DNA of 64,000 bases from Limnohabitans sp. (GTDB taxonomy: Bacteria; Pseudomonadota; Gammaproteobacteria; Burkholderiales; Burkholderiaceae_C). The position numbers were made by a program, and so were the translations under genes. Numbering within the stretch: position 1 is the stretch's first letter; each line of letters starts with the position of its first letter. Under the pieces are notes generated by a model. The model saw only the letters and a program-made list of their open reading frames with translations, ran no database searches and was not told the origin of the DNA. Of the stretch, positions 1 to 8,107 are shown piece by piece. The stretch covers positions 1-64,000 of the forward strand of contig JAHEBO010000001.1 of assembly GCA_024642215.1 (NCBI GenBank), written 5' to 3'.

Positions 1-288
1 GCCGACTCATTTGGCGAACGCGACGAGAGCTTGGTCCAAACCATGCCCAAGAAAGACTTTCCACCTGGCGTGAAAGTAGGCGGGCAGTTGCGGGGTCGCA
101 CCCCCGATGGCCGTGAAGCCATTTTCAATGTGGTCAAAATCAAGGGCGATACCGTGATGCTAGATGGCAATCATCCATGGGCAGGTCAAACTTTGCGTTT
201 CCAATTGAATGTGGTTGACGTGCGTGCGGCCATTCAAGAAGAGATTGAGCATCGCCATGTGCATGGTGCACATGGTCACCACCATTGA
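1..288 (+). CDS. slyD: FKBP-type peptidyl-prolyl cis-trans isomerase, SlyD-like (5' end missing)
   Basis: The reading frame is open from base 1, so the true start lies upstream of the window and only about the last 95 residues are present. The visible part carries the beta-rich SlyD insert/FKBP segment (GVKVGGQLRGRTPDGRE) and ends in a histidine-rich tail (HRHVHGAHGHHH). In SlyD proteins such a tail binds Ni or other metals. The family are cytoplasmic chaperone-isomerases. An internal TTG at 31 could be read as a start but would cut the domain. An intrinsic terminator follows directly. Family assignment is confident; the exact paralogue (SlyD or another FKBP) is less so. Confidence 0.85.
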   Translation, partial: ADSFGERDESLVQTMPKKDFPPGVKVGGQLRGRTPDGREAIFNVVKIKGDTVMLDGNHPWAGQTLRFQLNVVDVRAAIQEEIEHRHVHGAHGHHH

Positions 289-303
289 GCGTGTCTCTTT
301 AAC

Positions 304-331
304 AAAAAGCCTGCAGATGCAGGCTTTTTTT
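304..331. terminator. Bidirectional intrinsic terminator
   Basis: GCCTGC-agat-GCAGGC stem (309-324) flanked by A5 on the left and T7 on the right, so it can end transcription in both directions. It lies between the convergent slyD-like gene and the BPSS1780-family gene, whose stop codon it touches. Confidence 0.85.
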
Positions 332-1118
332 ACGCTTGTGTTTCGCTGCCGGGTGAGGGCAAGTCAAAGCAATCTTTGACGCTGAAATAGACCGAGGTGA
401 AAAACATCGCGGCCATGAGCAAAGCGCCTGGCATTAACACAGCGCCCGTGAGGTCGTTGCCCCCTAGCGCACTGCTGATGGTGAGGATGACGGTGGCACC
501 CACTACAAAAACGCCCACCCATGCCAAGAGGTAAACCGCAAACGCACCCAAGTTGCGCCAGCACGCCACAGCACTGAAAAACATGCTTTTAACAGGGGGA
601 ATGCCATGCCAATGAACCAATGCGGGTGCATGCCAAAACATCATGGACAACGGAATGTAGAGCACAGTGGCCAACCACATGGCCATTTGAAAGTCAGATG
701 CATTGACCACTTCAGGGGTGATAGGGGCATTGGCCAAGTAAACCTTTGCAAAACCACCACCATCCACCAGGGCGGAAACCAGCATCACGGCCAAAAAACT
801 GCCGGCGTAAAGCAAGCCCAAGGTGAGCATGGCTTTGAGGCGTTGTTGGCCGGCGCGAAAGGCAATCATGAGCACCGTAGGCATAGGGAATTTGCCTGAG
901 GCGGCTTGTTCAGTGGCCACCATGAGGCCCAGTGTGGCGGCTGGCAAAACCAGGAGTGCAACTGCTGCACCAATGACCGGAATCATGGACAAAACGGACA
1001 CCCACGCCATGAACAAAAAGAACAAGCCGGTAAATGCCAAGGGTTGTCGCCAAAAAGTGCGAATGCCTTGTTGAACCCAAATCAAGCCTTGTTTGGCTGG
1101 AACGATGTGAAGCTTCAT
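330..1118 (-). CDS. BPSS1780-family integral membrane protein, function unknown
   Basis: A 262-residue protein with about six hydrophobic segments and a basic, amphipathic N-terminus (KQGLIWVQQGIRTFWRQP). It resembles the BPSS1780 family found widely in Burkholderiales; no enzymatic motif is visible. Its start codon overlaps the stop of thrB (ATGA), so the two genes are translationally coupled and form a thrB-membrane protein pair, an arrangement I recall as common in this order. The function is unknown; involvement in threonine metabolism is only suggested by position. Confidence 0.75.
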   Translation of the reverse strand: MKLHIVPAKQGLIWVQQGIRTFWRQPLAFTGLFFLFMAWVSVLSMIPVIGAAVALLVLPAATLGLMVATEQAASGKFPMPTVLMIAFRAGQQRLKAMLTLGLLYAGSFLAVMLVSALVDGGGFAKVYLANAPITPEVVNASDFQMAMWLATVLYIPLSMMFWHAPALVHWHGIPPVKSMFFSAVACWRNLGAFAVYLLAWVGVFVVGATVILTISSALGGNDLTGAVLMPGALLMAAMFFTSVYFSVKDCFDLPSPGSETQA

Positions 1119-2071
1119 GCCCGGAGCTTAAGCGGAGAGGCTAGGCGAGCGCGCAATACCCGTTCGAAATGGGTGGGATCATGCGGCTTGAGCATGGCCG
1201 CATCACGCGGCAAATGGAAGTCCCACAGGCGGGAAATCCAGAAACGCAAAGCACCTGCACGCAGCATGGCCGGCAGCAGTTGACGCTCGGCTGGGCGCAA
1301 GGGGCGTACCGCTTGGTAGGCATCGATCATGGCTTTTGCGCGCTCTGCATGGTGTTGGCCTGTAGGCAAATCAATGCACCAATCGTTCAAACACACGGAC
1401 AAGTCAAACAACCAGGTATCGACGCCTGCAAAGTAGAAATCAAAAAAACCGGTGAGCTTGTTGCCGTCAAACATCACATTGTCGCGAAACAGGTCGGCGT
1501 GCACAGGGCCTTTGGGCAGGGCTTGATAAGCGGCGCCTTGCGCAATGTGATTTTGGTAGGCCAATTCGCTTTGCAGCAAACCAGATTGGGCCTCGTCCAA
1601 ATACGGCAAGACCACCGGCACGGTGTCGTTCCACCATGGCAGGCCGCGCAGGTTGGGTTGGCTGCGGTTGTAATCTTCGCCGGCCAAATGCATTCGAGCC
1701 AGCATGTCGCCTACAGCGGCGCAATGCACGGCTTCGGGCGCCAATTGGCTTTTGCCTAGAAGTCGGTTGACCACTGCAGCCGGTTTGTCGCACACGGTGT
1801 GCAAAATGTCGCCGTCGCGGTTGGCCGCAGGATTGGGCACGGGAATGCCTTTCTCGGCCAGATGTTTCATCAGAAACAAATAAAACGGCAGCTGCTCGTG
1901 GTTCAGGCGCTCGAACAGGGTCAGAACGTAGTCACCCAGGTCGGTGGTGGCGAAGTAGTTGGTGTTTTCAATGCCACCCTCGATGCCCCTTAACTCGGTC
2001 AGTGTGCCAAGGCCCAGTTGAGACATGAACTCGGCGGCTTGTTCTTCAGTAACGGGCGTAAAAACAGCCAT
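1115..2071 (-). CDS. thrB: Homoserine kinase (APH-fold ThrB)
   Basis: Phosphorylates L-homoserine with ATP in threonine biosynthesis, in the cytoplasm. At 318 residues it has the length of the proteobacterial aminoglycoside-phosphotransferase-like homoserine kinase, not the GHMP kinase type of E. coli. The catalytic segment HADLFRDNV is at residues 191-199 and the metal-binding GFFDFYF segment follows. The N-terminal EGGIENTNY loop (residues 31-39) matches the family's nucleotide-binding loop. It is the first gene of a two-gene operon and diverges from polA. Confidence 0.93.
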   Translation of the reverse strand: MAVFTPVTEEQAAEFMSQLGLGTLTELRGIEGGIENTNYFATTDLGDYVLTLFERLNHEQLPFYLFLMKHLAEKGIPVPNPAANRDGDILHTVCDKPAAVVNRLLGKSQLAPEAVHCAAVGDMLARMHLAGEDYNRSQPNLRGLPWWNDTVPVVLPYLDEAQSGLLQSELAYQNHIAQGAAYQALPKGPVHADLFRDNVMFDGNKLTGFFDFYFAGVDTWLFDLSVCLNDWCIDLPTGQHHAERAKAMIDAYQAVRPLRPAERQLLPAMLRAGALRFWISRLWDFHLPRDAAMLKPHDPTHFERVLRARLASPLKLRA

Positions 2072-2210
2072 GGTTTAAGGGTGGGTGAATAGGATGAAAA
2101 AAAGGCCCGAAGGCACAGCGAAACGCATGCCGAGATTGTAGAGGGTGTTGGCCCCAAATTTGCCCCGATTTGACTCGGCAAAACCCGTCTAGGACAGGCA
2201 CAATTGGGGC

Positions 2211-4997
2211 ATGAGCGACAAGAAAACCCTGCTGTTGGTGGATGGCTCCAGCTATCTGTACCGTGCATTCCATGCCATGCCCGATTTGAGGGCCGTGCCT
2301 GGCGACCCTGCCAGCCCTGCCACGGGCGCCATTCGCGGCATGATCAACATGATGGAGCGTTTGCGCAAAGACATTCCCGCCGAGTATGCGGTTTGCGTGT
2401 TTGACGCCAAGGGCCCCACCTTTCGGGATGAAATTTACCCCGAGTACAAACAAAACCGCAGCCCCATGCCCGACGATTTGCGCTCGCAAATTGAGCCCAT
2501 TCACGCCTTGGTTCGTTTGATGGGCTGGAAAGTGCTCGATGTGCCGGGCGTAGAAGCCGATGACGTGATTGGCACTTTGGCGGCGGTGGGTTCTTCGCAC
2601 GGCATCGAAGTCATTGTGTCCAGCGGCGACAAAGACTTGGCCCAGTTGGTCAATGAACACATCACCATCATCGACACCATGAATGGCAAGCGCCGCGACC
2701 TGGCTGGGGTGCAAGAGGAGTTTGGTGTCCCTGCCAACCTGATGCTGGACTACCAAATTTTGGTGGGCGATACAGTGGACAACGTACCGGGTGTGCAAAA
2801 GGTGGGTCCTAAAACTGCCGCCAAATTGTTACTGGAATATGGTTCGCTCGACAACTTGATGGCGCATGCCGATGAAGTGAAGGGTGTGGTGGGCGAAAAC
2901 CTGCGCAAAGCCGTCGATTGGCTGCCCACCGGTCGTCAGCTTTTGAAAATTCGCACCGATTGCGATTTGAACGGCTACGTGCCCGAGTTGCCTTCGCTTG
3001 AAACCATTCGCTTGGGTCAGCCCAACGAAGCCGATTTGTTGGCCTTCTACGAAAAGTATGGTTTCAAAGGCTTGGTTAGAAGCCGTGGTGCTGGTGCACC
3101 TGACTCCTCAGGTGCAAGCAAGCCCAACAAAGCTGCATTTGTGCCACAAGATGATTTGTTCGCAGAACCCGCGCCTGTGGTGACGGTCACCGGTGACAAA
3201 CATTACGAAACCATTTTGACCTGGGCGCAATTCGAAGCCTGGCTGCCCAAGTTGGATGCCGCTGAGTGCGTGGCCATCGACACCGAAACCACATCACTTG
3301 ACGCCATGCGCGCCGATTTGGTGGGCATCAGCTGGAGCGTGAAGCCTGGCGAAGCCGCCTACTTGCCCCTGCGCCATGATGGCCCCGATGCACCCGTGCA
3401 ATTGCCCATGAATGAAGTGCTTGCCAAACTCAAACCTTGGCTCGAAAACCCACTCAAACTCAAAGTAGGTCAGCACATCAAATACGACCGCCATGTGTTT
3501 GCCAATGTGGGCATTGAAGTGCGCGGTTATGCACACGACACCATGCTGCAAAGTTATGTGCTCGAAGTCCACAAGCCCCACAGCTTGACCAGCTTGGCAT
3601 TGCGACATGTGGGTCGCACGGGCATCACTTACGAAGATTTATGCGGCAAGGGCGCGCATCAAATTTCGTTTGCGCAAGTCGACGTTGAAAAAGCTTCTGA
3701 GTATTCATGTGAAGACTCAGACCAATGTTTGGATGTGCACGGTGTACTCTGGCCCCGCATTCAAGCCGACGCCAAATTGCACGCCATCTACGACATTGAA
3801 ATCGCCACCAGCGAAGCCTTGTTTCGCATTGAACGCAATGGCGTGTTGATTGATGGCCCCACCTTGGCTGCACAAAGCCAAGCACTGGGTCAGCGTATCT
3901 TGCAGCTCGAAACCGAAGCGTACGAAATTGCGGGTCAACCTTTCAATTTGAGCAGCCCCAAACAATTGGGCGAAATCTTTTTTGACAAATTGGGTTTACC
4001 CGTCATCAAGAAAACCGCAACGGGTGCGCGCAGTACCGATGAGGAAGTGCTTGAAAAGCTGGCAGAAGACTATCCCTTGCCCGCGCGCATCTTGGAACAC
4101 CGCAGTTTGTCCAAACTCAAAGGCACCTACACCGACAAGTTGGCGCAGATGGCTTTGCCCAGAACGGGCAGGGTGCACACACACTATGCGCAAGCTGTGG
4201 CAGTCACAGGACGTTTGTCCAGTAACGATCCCAATTTACAAAACATTCCCATTCGCACCGCTGAAGGGCGAAAAGTACGCGAAGCCTTTGTGGCACCTGT
4301 CGGTAGTTTGATTGCCAGTGCCGATTACTCACAAATTGAATTGCGCATCATGGCGCACCTCAGCGGCGATGAGGCTTTGCTGCGTGCGTTCCATCAAGGT
4401 TTGGATGTGCACAAAGCCACAGCTGCCGAGGTGTTTGGTTCTACACCAGACCAAGTGTCGAGCGAACAGCGCCGCTATGCCAAAACCATCAACTTTGGTT
4501 TGATCTACGGCATGAGTGCATTTGGTTTGGCCAAAGCCTTGGGCATCGACAACGGGGCCGCCAAAAATTACATCGAGCGCTACTTCCAGCGATTTGCGGG
4601 TGTGAAAAGGTACATGGATGAAACGCGCGAGCAAGCCAAGTCACAAGGCTATGTTGAAACGGTGTTTGGCCGTCGTCTGTATTTGCCAGAAATCAACTCA
4701 CCCAATGGCCCAAGACGGGCTGGTGCAGAGCGTGCGGCCATCAATGCGCCCATGCAGGGCACTGCTGCCGATTTGATCAAGCTGTCGATGATTGCCGTGC
4801 AAGCGGGCATTGACCGTGAGCAGCGCAAAACCAAAGTGATCATGCAAGTGCACGATGAATTGGTCTTTGAGGTGCCAGAGGATGAAGTGGAATGGCTCAA
4901 AGTGGCCGTGCCGAAATGGATGGCCGATGTGGCGGCCCTCAAGGTGCCCCTGCTTGCCGAAGTTGGCGTGGGTCTGAATTGGGATCAAGCACATTGA
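2211..4997 (+). CDS. polA: DNA polymerase I
   Basis: 928 residues, the usual full length for the three-domain enzyme of repair and Okazaki-fragment processing. An N-terminal 5'-3' exonuclease domain (about 1-310, LLLVDGSSYLYRAFHA near the start) is followed by a 3'-5' exonuclease domain with an intact DTETTSL motif near residue 360, so proofreading should be active. The C-terminal polymerase domain has motif A DYSQIELRIMAHLSGDE and motif C MQVHDELVFEV. Its stop overlaps the start of the next gene, which suggests co-transcription with the Nudix protein. Confidence 0.97.
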   Translation: MSDKKTLLLVDGSSYLYRAFHAMPDLRAVPGDPASPATGAIRGMINMMERLRKDIPAEYAVCVFDAKGPTFRDEIYPEYKQNRSPMPDDLRSQIEPIHALVRLMGWKVLDVPGVEADDVIGTLAAVGSSHGIEVIVSSGDKDLAQLVNEHITIIDTMNGKRRDLAGVQEEFGVPANLMLDYQILVGDTVDNVPGVQKVGPKTAAKLLLEYGSLDNLMAHADEVKGVVGENLRKAVDWLPTGRQLLKIRTDCDLNGYVPELPSLETIRLGQPNEADLLAFYEKYGFKGLVRSRGAGAPDSSGASKPNKAAFVPQDDLFAEPAPVVTVTGDKHYETILTWAQFEAWLPKLDAAECVAIDTETTSLDAMRADLVGISWSVKPGEAAYLPLRHDGPDAPVQLPMNEVLAKLKPWLENPLKLKVGQHIKYDRHVFANVGIEVRGYAHDTMLQSYVLEVHKPHSLTSLALRHVGRTGITYEDLCGKGAHQISFAQVDVEKASEYSCEDSDQCLDVHGVLWPRIQADAKLHAIYDIEIATSEALFRIERNGVLIDGPTLAAQSQALGQRILQLETEAYEIAGQPFNLSSPKQLGEIFFDKLGLPVIKKTATGARSTDEEVLEKLAEDYPLPARILEHRSLSKLKGTYTDKLAQMALPRTGRVHTHYAQAVAVTGRLSSNDPNLQNIPIRTAEGRKVREAFVAPVGSLIASADYSQIELRIMAHLSGDEALLRAFHQGLDVHKATAAEVFGSTPDQVSSEQRRYAKTINFGLIYGMSAFGLAKALGIDNGAAKNYIERYFQRFAGVKRYMDETREQAKSQGYVETVFGRRLYLPEINSPNGPRRAGAERAAINAPMQGTAADLIKLSMIAVQAGIDREQRKTKVIMQVHDELVFEVPEDEVEWLKVAVPKWMADVAALKVPLLAEVGVGLNWDQAH

Positions 4998-5890
4998 TGA
5001 AGACCAGCATTCAGAAATTTCAAAATGCCTTGGGCGATGCCGAAATGCAGGTGCTGCAGCAATGTTTGAAGCATGCCATGCAGCCTTTGCCAGAAGATGC
5101 CTTGCCTTGGTATTTGGGCCATGCAAATTCTCCTACGGGTTATCTCACGCCGGCTCATGCCAAGGTGATTCTGGATGTGCGCAAAGACTGGGTAGCCGTG
5201 CCGCATGGTTTGGTTTGGGATACACCAGATCACTCGCATGCATCGCGCAGTGTTGCATTGGCCAGTTTGGCTGCTGAATTGCGAGACCTTGGACAAGTTA
5301 CGGGCTGGCGCAATGAAGTATTCAGTTTCTGGCCCGATTCGGAAGTCTTAGTGAATGGTCGATGCGTTGAGCCTAACGGCACACTCAAAGCGTCATTTGA
5401 AATGGAACGAGCGGCCTATCGGTTTTTTGGTTTGCGCAGTCATGCTGTGCACGTCAATGGCTTTACCGCCGACGGATTTTTATGGTGTGGACGTCGCTCA
5501 CTCTCCAAGCCCACCGATCCTGGCATGCTTGACAACATGGCGGCAGGCGGTTTGCCCGTGGGTGAATCTTTGCAATCCTGTGGGGTCCGTGAAATGGCAG
5601 AAGAGGCTGGACTTTCGGCCGCATTGGCAATGACCGCCGCGCCCAACGGCCAAGTGACCACGTGCCGGTCTGTTGCCCGAGGCTGGCACCATGAAACTTT
5701 GTGGGTCTACAACTTGGTGGTACCTGCCGATGTTCAACCGGTCAATCAAGATGGTGAGGTGGCTGAGTTCAGTTTGCTGTCACCGCAGCAAGTGGTTCAA
5801 GCCATTGCTGCCAAGCGAATGACTGTTGATGCCTCCTGCGTCATTGCGCATGCGGTGCTGCATGCCGATTTCAGCGCCGAGAGTTGCTGA
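4997..5890 (+). CDS. Nudix hydrolase with N-terminal DUF4743-like domain
   Basis: 297 residues when read from the ATG at 4997, whose first base is the last base of the polA stop codon. A perfect Nudix box occupies residues about 184-206: G, five residues, E, seven residues, then REMAEEAGL. This is the Mg-dependent pyrophosphohydrolase signature. The N-terminal part resembles the DUF4743 domain found before Nudix domains in thiamine-pyrophosphokinase-type (Tnr3-like) proteins, so a nucleoside or thiamine diphosphate derivative is a possible substrate. An upstream in-frame start at 4892 lies inside polA and is rejected. Confidence 0.85.
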   Translation: MKTSIQKFQNALGDAEMQVLQQCLKHAMQPLPEDALPWYLGHANSPTGYLTPAHAKVILDVRKDWVAVPHGLVWDTPDHSHASRSVALASLAAELRDLGQVTGWRNEVFSFWPDSEVLVNGRCVEPNGTLKASFEMERAAYRFFGLRSHAVHVNGFTADGFLWCGRRSLSKPTDPGMLDNMAAGGLPVGESLQSCGVREMAEEAGLSAALAMTAAPNGQVTTCRSVARGWHHETLWVYNLVVPADVQPVNQDGEVAEFSLLSPQQVVQAIAAKRMTVDASCVIAHAVLHADFSAESC

Positions 5891-5912
5891 GAACTGACAA
5901 GTTGCCAGCGAG

Positions 5913-6665
5913 ATGGAATTAAGCCTTTATTCAATGGCGGTGGTGCTGCTGGGCTACTTCGTTTTGGGTACTGCAGGCTTTGGTTCTGCCTTGATCATCG
6001 TGCCACTGTTGGCTTGGGATTGGCCCTTGGCATTCGTGGTACCCATGGTCTTGTTGATCGATGTGCCTGCTGCTGTCTTGCATACAGGCTTGAATTTTCG
6101 GCAGGTCATGTGGCGCGAATTGCCGCCTTTGTTGCCTTCTGTCTTGGTGGGGGCTCTCACGGGGATTGGGCTGATGCATTGGACTCATGGTGATTGGCTC
6201 TTGTTGCTTTTGGGTGTTTATGTCATCTTCATTGGATGGCGTGGGCTGCAAGGCGCATCAAGCGTTGTTCAACTGAATGCATCTGCCATTCATTTTTCTG
6301 GCTTTGCCATGGGCTTGGTAGAAACCATGTTTGGCACAGCGGGCCCAGTCGTCATGTCATGGCTTTCACAACGATTATCGGATCCGTTTTTAATACGTGC
6401 CACCATGCCAATGACCATCATTGGTTTATCGTCCATCGCACTTGGCATGGTCGGGGCATCTGGTGGTTTGAGTGATGATGCCCTTTGGGCTGCATGGGTG
6501 TGCTTATTGCCGTTTGCGTTAGCAGGTGTTTGGTTGGGCCATCAATTTTCTCGGCAGATGTCTGCCGCCGTGCTTCGGCCCTTCATCTACGGTTTTTTGT
6601 GCCTGAGTGGTTTTGTTTTGTGCGCAAGAGCCCTGCGCGGGTTATATTCATTCCTTGCGAATTGA
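5913..6665 (+). CDS. TauE/SafE-family sulfite/organosulfonate exporter-like permease (TSUP)
   Basis: 250 residues and highly hydrophobic, with about eight predicted membrane segments. The first half carries the family signature GTAGFGSALIIVPLL, and a related GLVETMFGTAGPVVMSWL repeat lies near the middle, as expected for the duplicated TSUP fold. TSUP proteins move sulfite, sulfoacetate or related anions across the inner membrane. It sits at the edge of the sulfur-oxidation island, where an exporter for sulfite would fit, but the substrate cannot be read from the sequence. Confidence 0.8.
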   Translation: MELSLYSMAVVLLGYFVLGTAGFGSALIIVPLLAWDWPLAFVVPMVLLIDVPAAVLHTGLNFRQVMWRELPPLLPSVLVGALTGIGLMHWTHGDWLLLLLGVYVIFIGWRGLQGASSVVQLNASAIHFSGFAMGLVETMFGTAGPVVMSWLSQRLSDPFLIRATMPMTIIGLSSIALGMVGASGGLSDDALWAAWVCLLPFALAGVWLGHQFSRQMSAAVLRPFIYGFLCLSGFVLCARALRGLYSFLAN

Positions 6666-6674
6666 GAGTGGCAG

Positions 6675-7379
6675 ATGATCCCCATACATGTTGAATCAGC
6701 TTGGAAAGGTACTTCGGATTGCCGCGCCTGCGGTATCCGTGATTTGGTTTTGTTCGCTGATTTGAATGAAGATGATTTTGGGCTGATTCATGCACCCATT
6801 GATGACATGGCTTATCCTGTAAGCGGCTTGATTTATTCGGAAGGCGATAAGGCCTTGGGCGTGTTCACGCTGCGTCAAGGCATGGTCAAGTTGGTTCGAT
6901 CGACTGCAGATGGCCGAGAGCGCATCATTCGTGTTTTGCGTGCAGGCGATGTCGTGGGCATCGAGGCCCTGGCCACAGGGCATTACGATTCAGAAGCAGT
7001 GGCGCTCAATGATGTGAAGGTTTGCCGCATACCCTTAGGTGTGATGCACAACCTCAGTACACAATCCCCCAGACTTCACAACCGCTTGATGCAGAAGTGG
7101 CAGCAGGCTTTAAAAGGCGCAGATGATTGGCTGGCTGATTTAAATTTTGGAACCGCTCGCCAACGGGTTTCTAAATTCATTCTCAAAATGCGCCATGAAG
7201 ATCACCCCGATCAAAGCAACATGTTTTCTCGTGAAGACATGGGCGCCATGATGGACCTCAAACTTGAGACTGTCAGCCGCGAAGTCAGTGGCTTGGTACG
7301 CGAACAAGTGATTGAACCCCTCGATAAAGCAGGGCGGCTTTATCGCATTCAAAACGAAAATGCTTTGGTTTCCGCTTGA
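6675..7379 (+). CDS. Crp/Fnr-family transcription regulator with N-terminal CX2C
   Basis: 234 residues: an effector domain, a dimerisation helix and a C-terminal winged helix. The recognition helix contains LETVSR, which matches the ETISR core of E. coli FNR and predicts binding to TTGAT-N4-ATCAA sites. Cysteines are at 16, 19 and 117. FNR uses four (20, 23, 29 and 122), so the residue equivalent to Cys29 is absent and a normal 4Fe-4S cluster is uncertain. It starts 10 bases after the TSUP gene. FNR-like boxes occur nearby at 7596, 18992 and 28689. Oxygen, redox or sulfur-species sensing is inferred. Confidence 0.88.
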   Translation: MIPIHVESAWKGTSDCRACGIRDLVLFADLNEDDFGLIHAPIDDMAYPVSGLIYSEGDKALGVFTLRQGMVKLVRSTADGRERIIRVLRAGDVVGIEALATGHYDSEAVALNDVKVCRIPLGVMHNLSTQSPRLHNRLMQKWQQALKGADDWLADLNFGTARQRVSKFILKMRHEDHPDQSNMFSREDMGAMMDLKLETVSREVSGLVREQVIEPLDKAGRLYRIQNENALVSA

Positions 7380-7391
7380 ATGCAACAAACA

Positions 7392-7523
7392 TCAGGGTTT
7401 AGGACCTGTGGCCGACAAAAACAGTCGGAGAAAAAATACACCCATACCAATCATGAACATGATGCCGATGAAACTCATCAGGCCGTAGTCAGTGAAAAAC
7501 AAGTCGTGGAACAGTTTCATCAT
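7392..7523 (-). CDS. DUF3149-family single-span membrane protein (43 aa)
   Basis: A very small gene on the minus strand. It encodes about 42-43 residues beginning MMKLFHDLFFTDYGLMSF, with one long hydrophobic stretch (IGIMFMIGMGVFFLRLFL). This matches the layout of DUF3149 proteins, which keep an F-(S/T)-(T/D)-x-G-L-(M/L)-S motif before a single transmembrane helix. An AAGGAG ribosome-binding site lies 4-7 bases before the two possible ATG codons. An FNR-like box lies about 80 bases upstream. Function is unknown; small membrane proteins of this kind often act as accessory subunits of respiratory complexes. Confidence 0.75.
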   Translation of the reverse strand: MMKLFHDLFFTDYGLMSFIGIMFMIGMGVFFLRLFLSATGPKP

Positions 7524-7595
7524 TCTCTCCTTCTGTGTATTGCTGACATAGCAAAGTCAATGAACACATCTTGCGAGTGTTTCAGCAAGTTCACT

Positions 7596-7609
7596 TTGAT
7601 CTAAGTTAA
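7596..7609. promoter_or_regulatory. FNR-like box between DUF3149 and rhodanese genes
   Basis: TTGATCTAAGTTAA: the left half-site is perfect and the right half matches at 3 of 5 positions. Rightward, a TAAAGT hexamer lies 22 bases downstream (7632-7637), the spacing of class II FNR promoters. Leftward, CAAGAT lies at the same distance for the DUF3149 gene. The identical 14-mer recurs at 28689. Function is inferred from sequence only. Confidence 0.6.
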
Positions 7610-7639
7610 GTTTGAGCTTCGTTTTTTCACATAAAGTAC

Positions 7640-7669
7640 TGGACATTTAAATACCTGTGGGGGTATATT
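7640..7669 (+). promoter_or_regulatory. Candidate promoter of rhodanese gene with CsoR/CstR-type operator
   Basis: Possible -35 TGGACA (7640-7645), 18-base spacer, -10 TATATT (7664-7669). The operator-like repeat TACCT-GTGG-GGGTA (7652-7665, with A/T flanks 7651-7666) fills the spacer and overlaps the -10. This fits a CsoR-family repressor; the persulfide-sensing CstR branch is expected before a rhodanese gene. Confidence 0.6.
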
Positions 7670-7703
7670 AAAAGCCATTGACTTGATCAAAACAACTCGC
7701 AAA

Positions 7704-8084
7704 ATGAAAACACCCCACGACTTGGTCTCGACTGCCAAACAATCGGTCCTTGAAATTCCAATCGACAAAGCCCCTGAAGTCATTGCGCAAAACGACGTTT
7801 TGATCGACGTCCGTGAGTCTGAAGAGTTTCAGGCCGGGCATTTACCAGGTGCCATTCACATGTCCCGTGGCATGTTGGAATTCAAGCTCGCAGCCAATCC
7901 ACAGTTTCAATCGCGCGATCTCAAAATCACCTTGTATTGCAAAACCAGTGGCAGGGCTGCACTGTGTGCACAGTCATTGAAAGCAATGGGCTATTTCAAT
8001 GTGTGCTCCATTGCGGGCGGATTTGATGCATGGCAAGCAGCAGGCTTTCGAGTTGAGAAACCCGTTGATCCTTCCTTTGACTAA
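7704..8084 (+). CDS. Rhodanese-like sulfurtransferase (single domain)
   Basis: 126 residues from the ATG at 7704; a TTG 21 bases upstream is less likely. Single rhodanese domain with LIDVRESEEFQAGHLPGA (CH2A-like) and an active-site loop CKTSGRA whose Cys79 would carry the persulfide. There is no signal peptide, so it is cytoplasmic. It likely moves sulfane sulfur from persulfide or thiosulfate to a thiol acceptor. Its candidate promoter carries a CsoR/CstR-type operator, and the next gene encodes a CxxC AhpD-like protein. The acceptor is unknown. Confidence 0.88.
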   Translation: MKTPHDLVSTAKQSVLEIPIDKAPEVIAQNDVLIDVRESEEFQAGHLPGAIHMSRGMLEFKLAANPQFQSRDLKITLYCKTSGRAALCAQSLKAMGYFNVCSIAGGFDAWQAAGFRVEKPVDPSFD

Positions 8085-8107
8085 TCATTTTTTAAAAGAT
8101 CGACTTT

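Noticed and set aside
2046-2798. 250-residue open frame on the minus strand over the polA start
   Set aside because: It covers the conserved 5'-3' exonuclease domain of polA and also runs into thrB; composition is shadow-like.
7380-7604. 74-residue open frame on the plus strand after the Crp/Fnr gene
   Set aside because: The opposite strand holds a DUF3149 gene with a good ribosome site and a membrane helix; the plus frame is polar and shows no motif.
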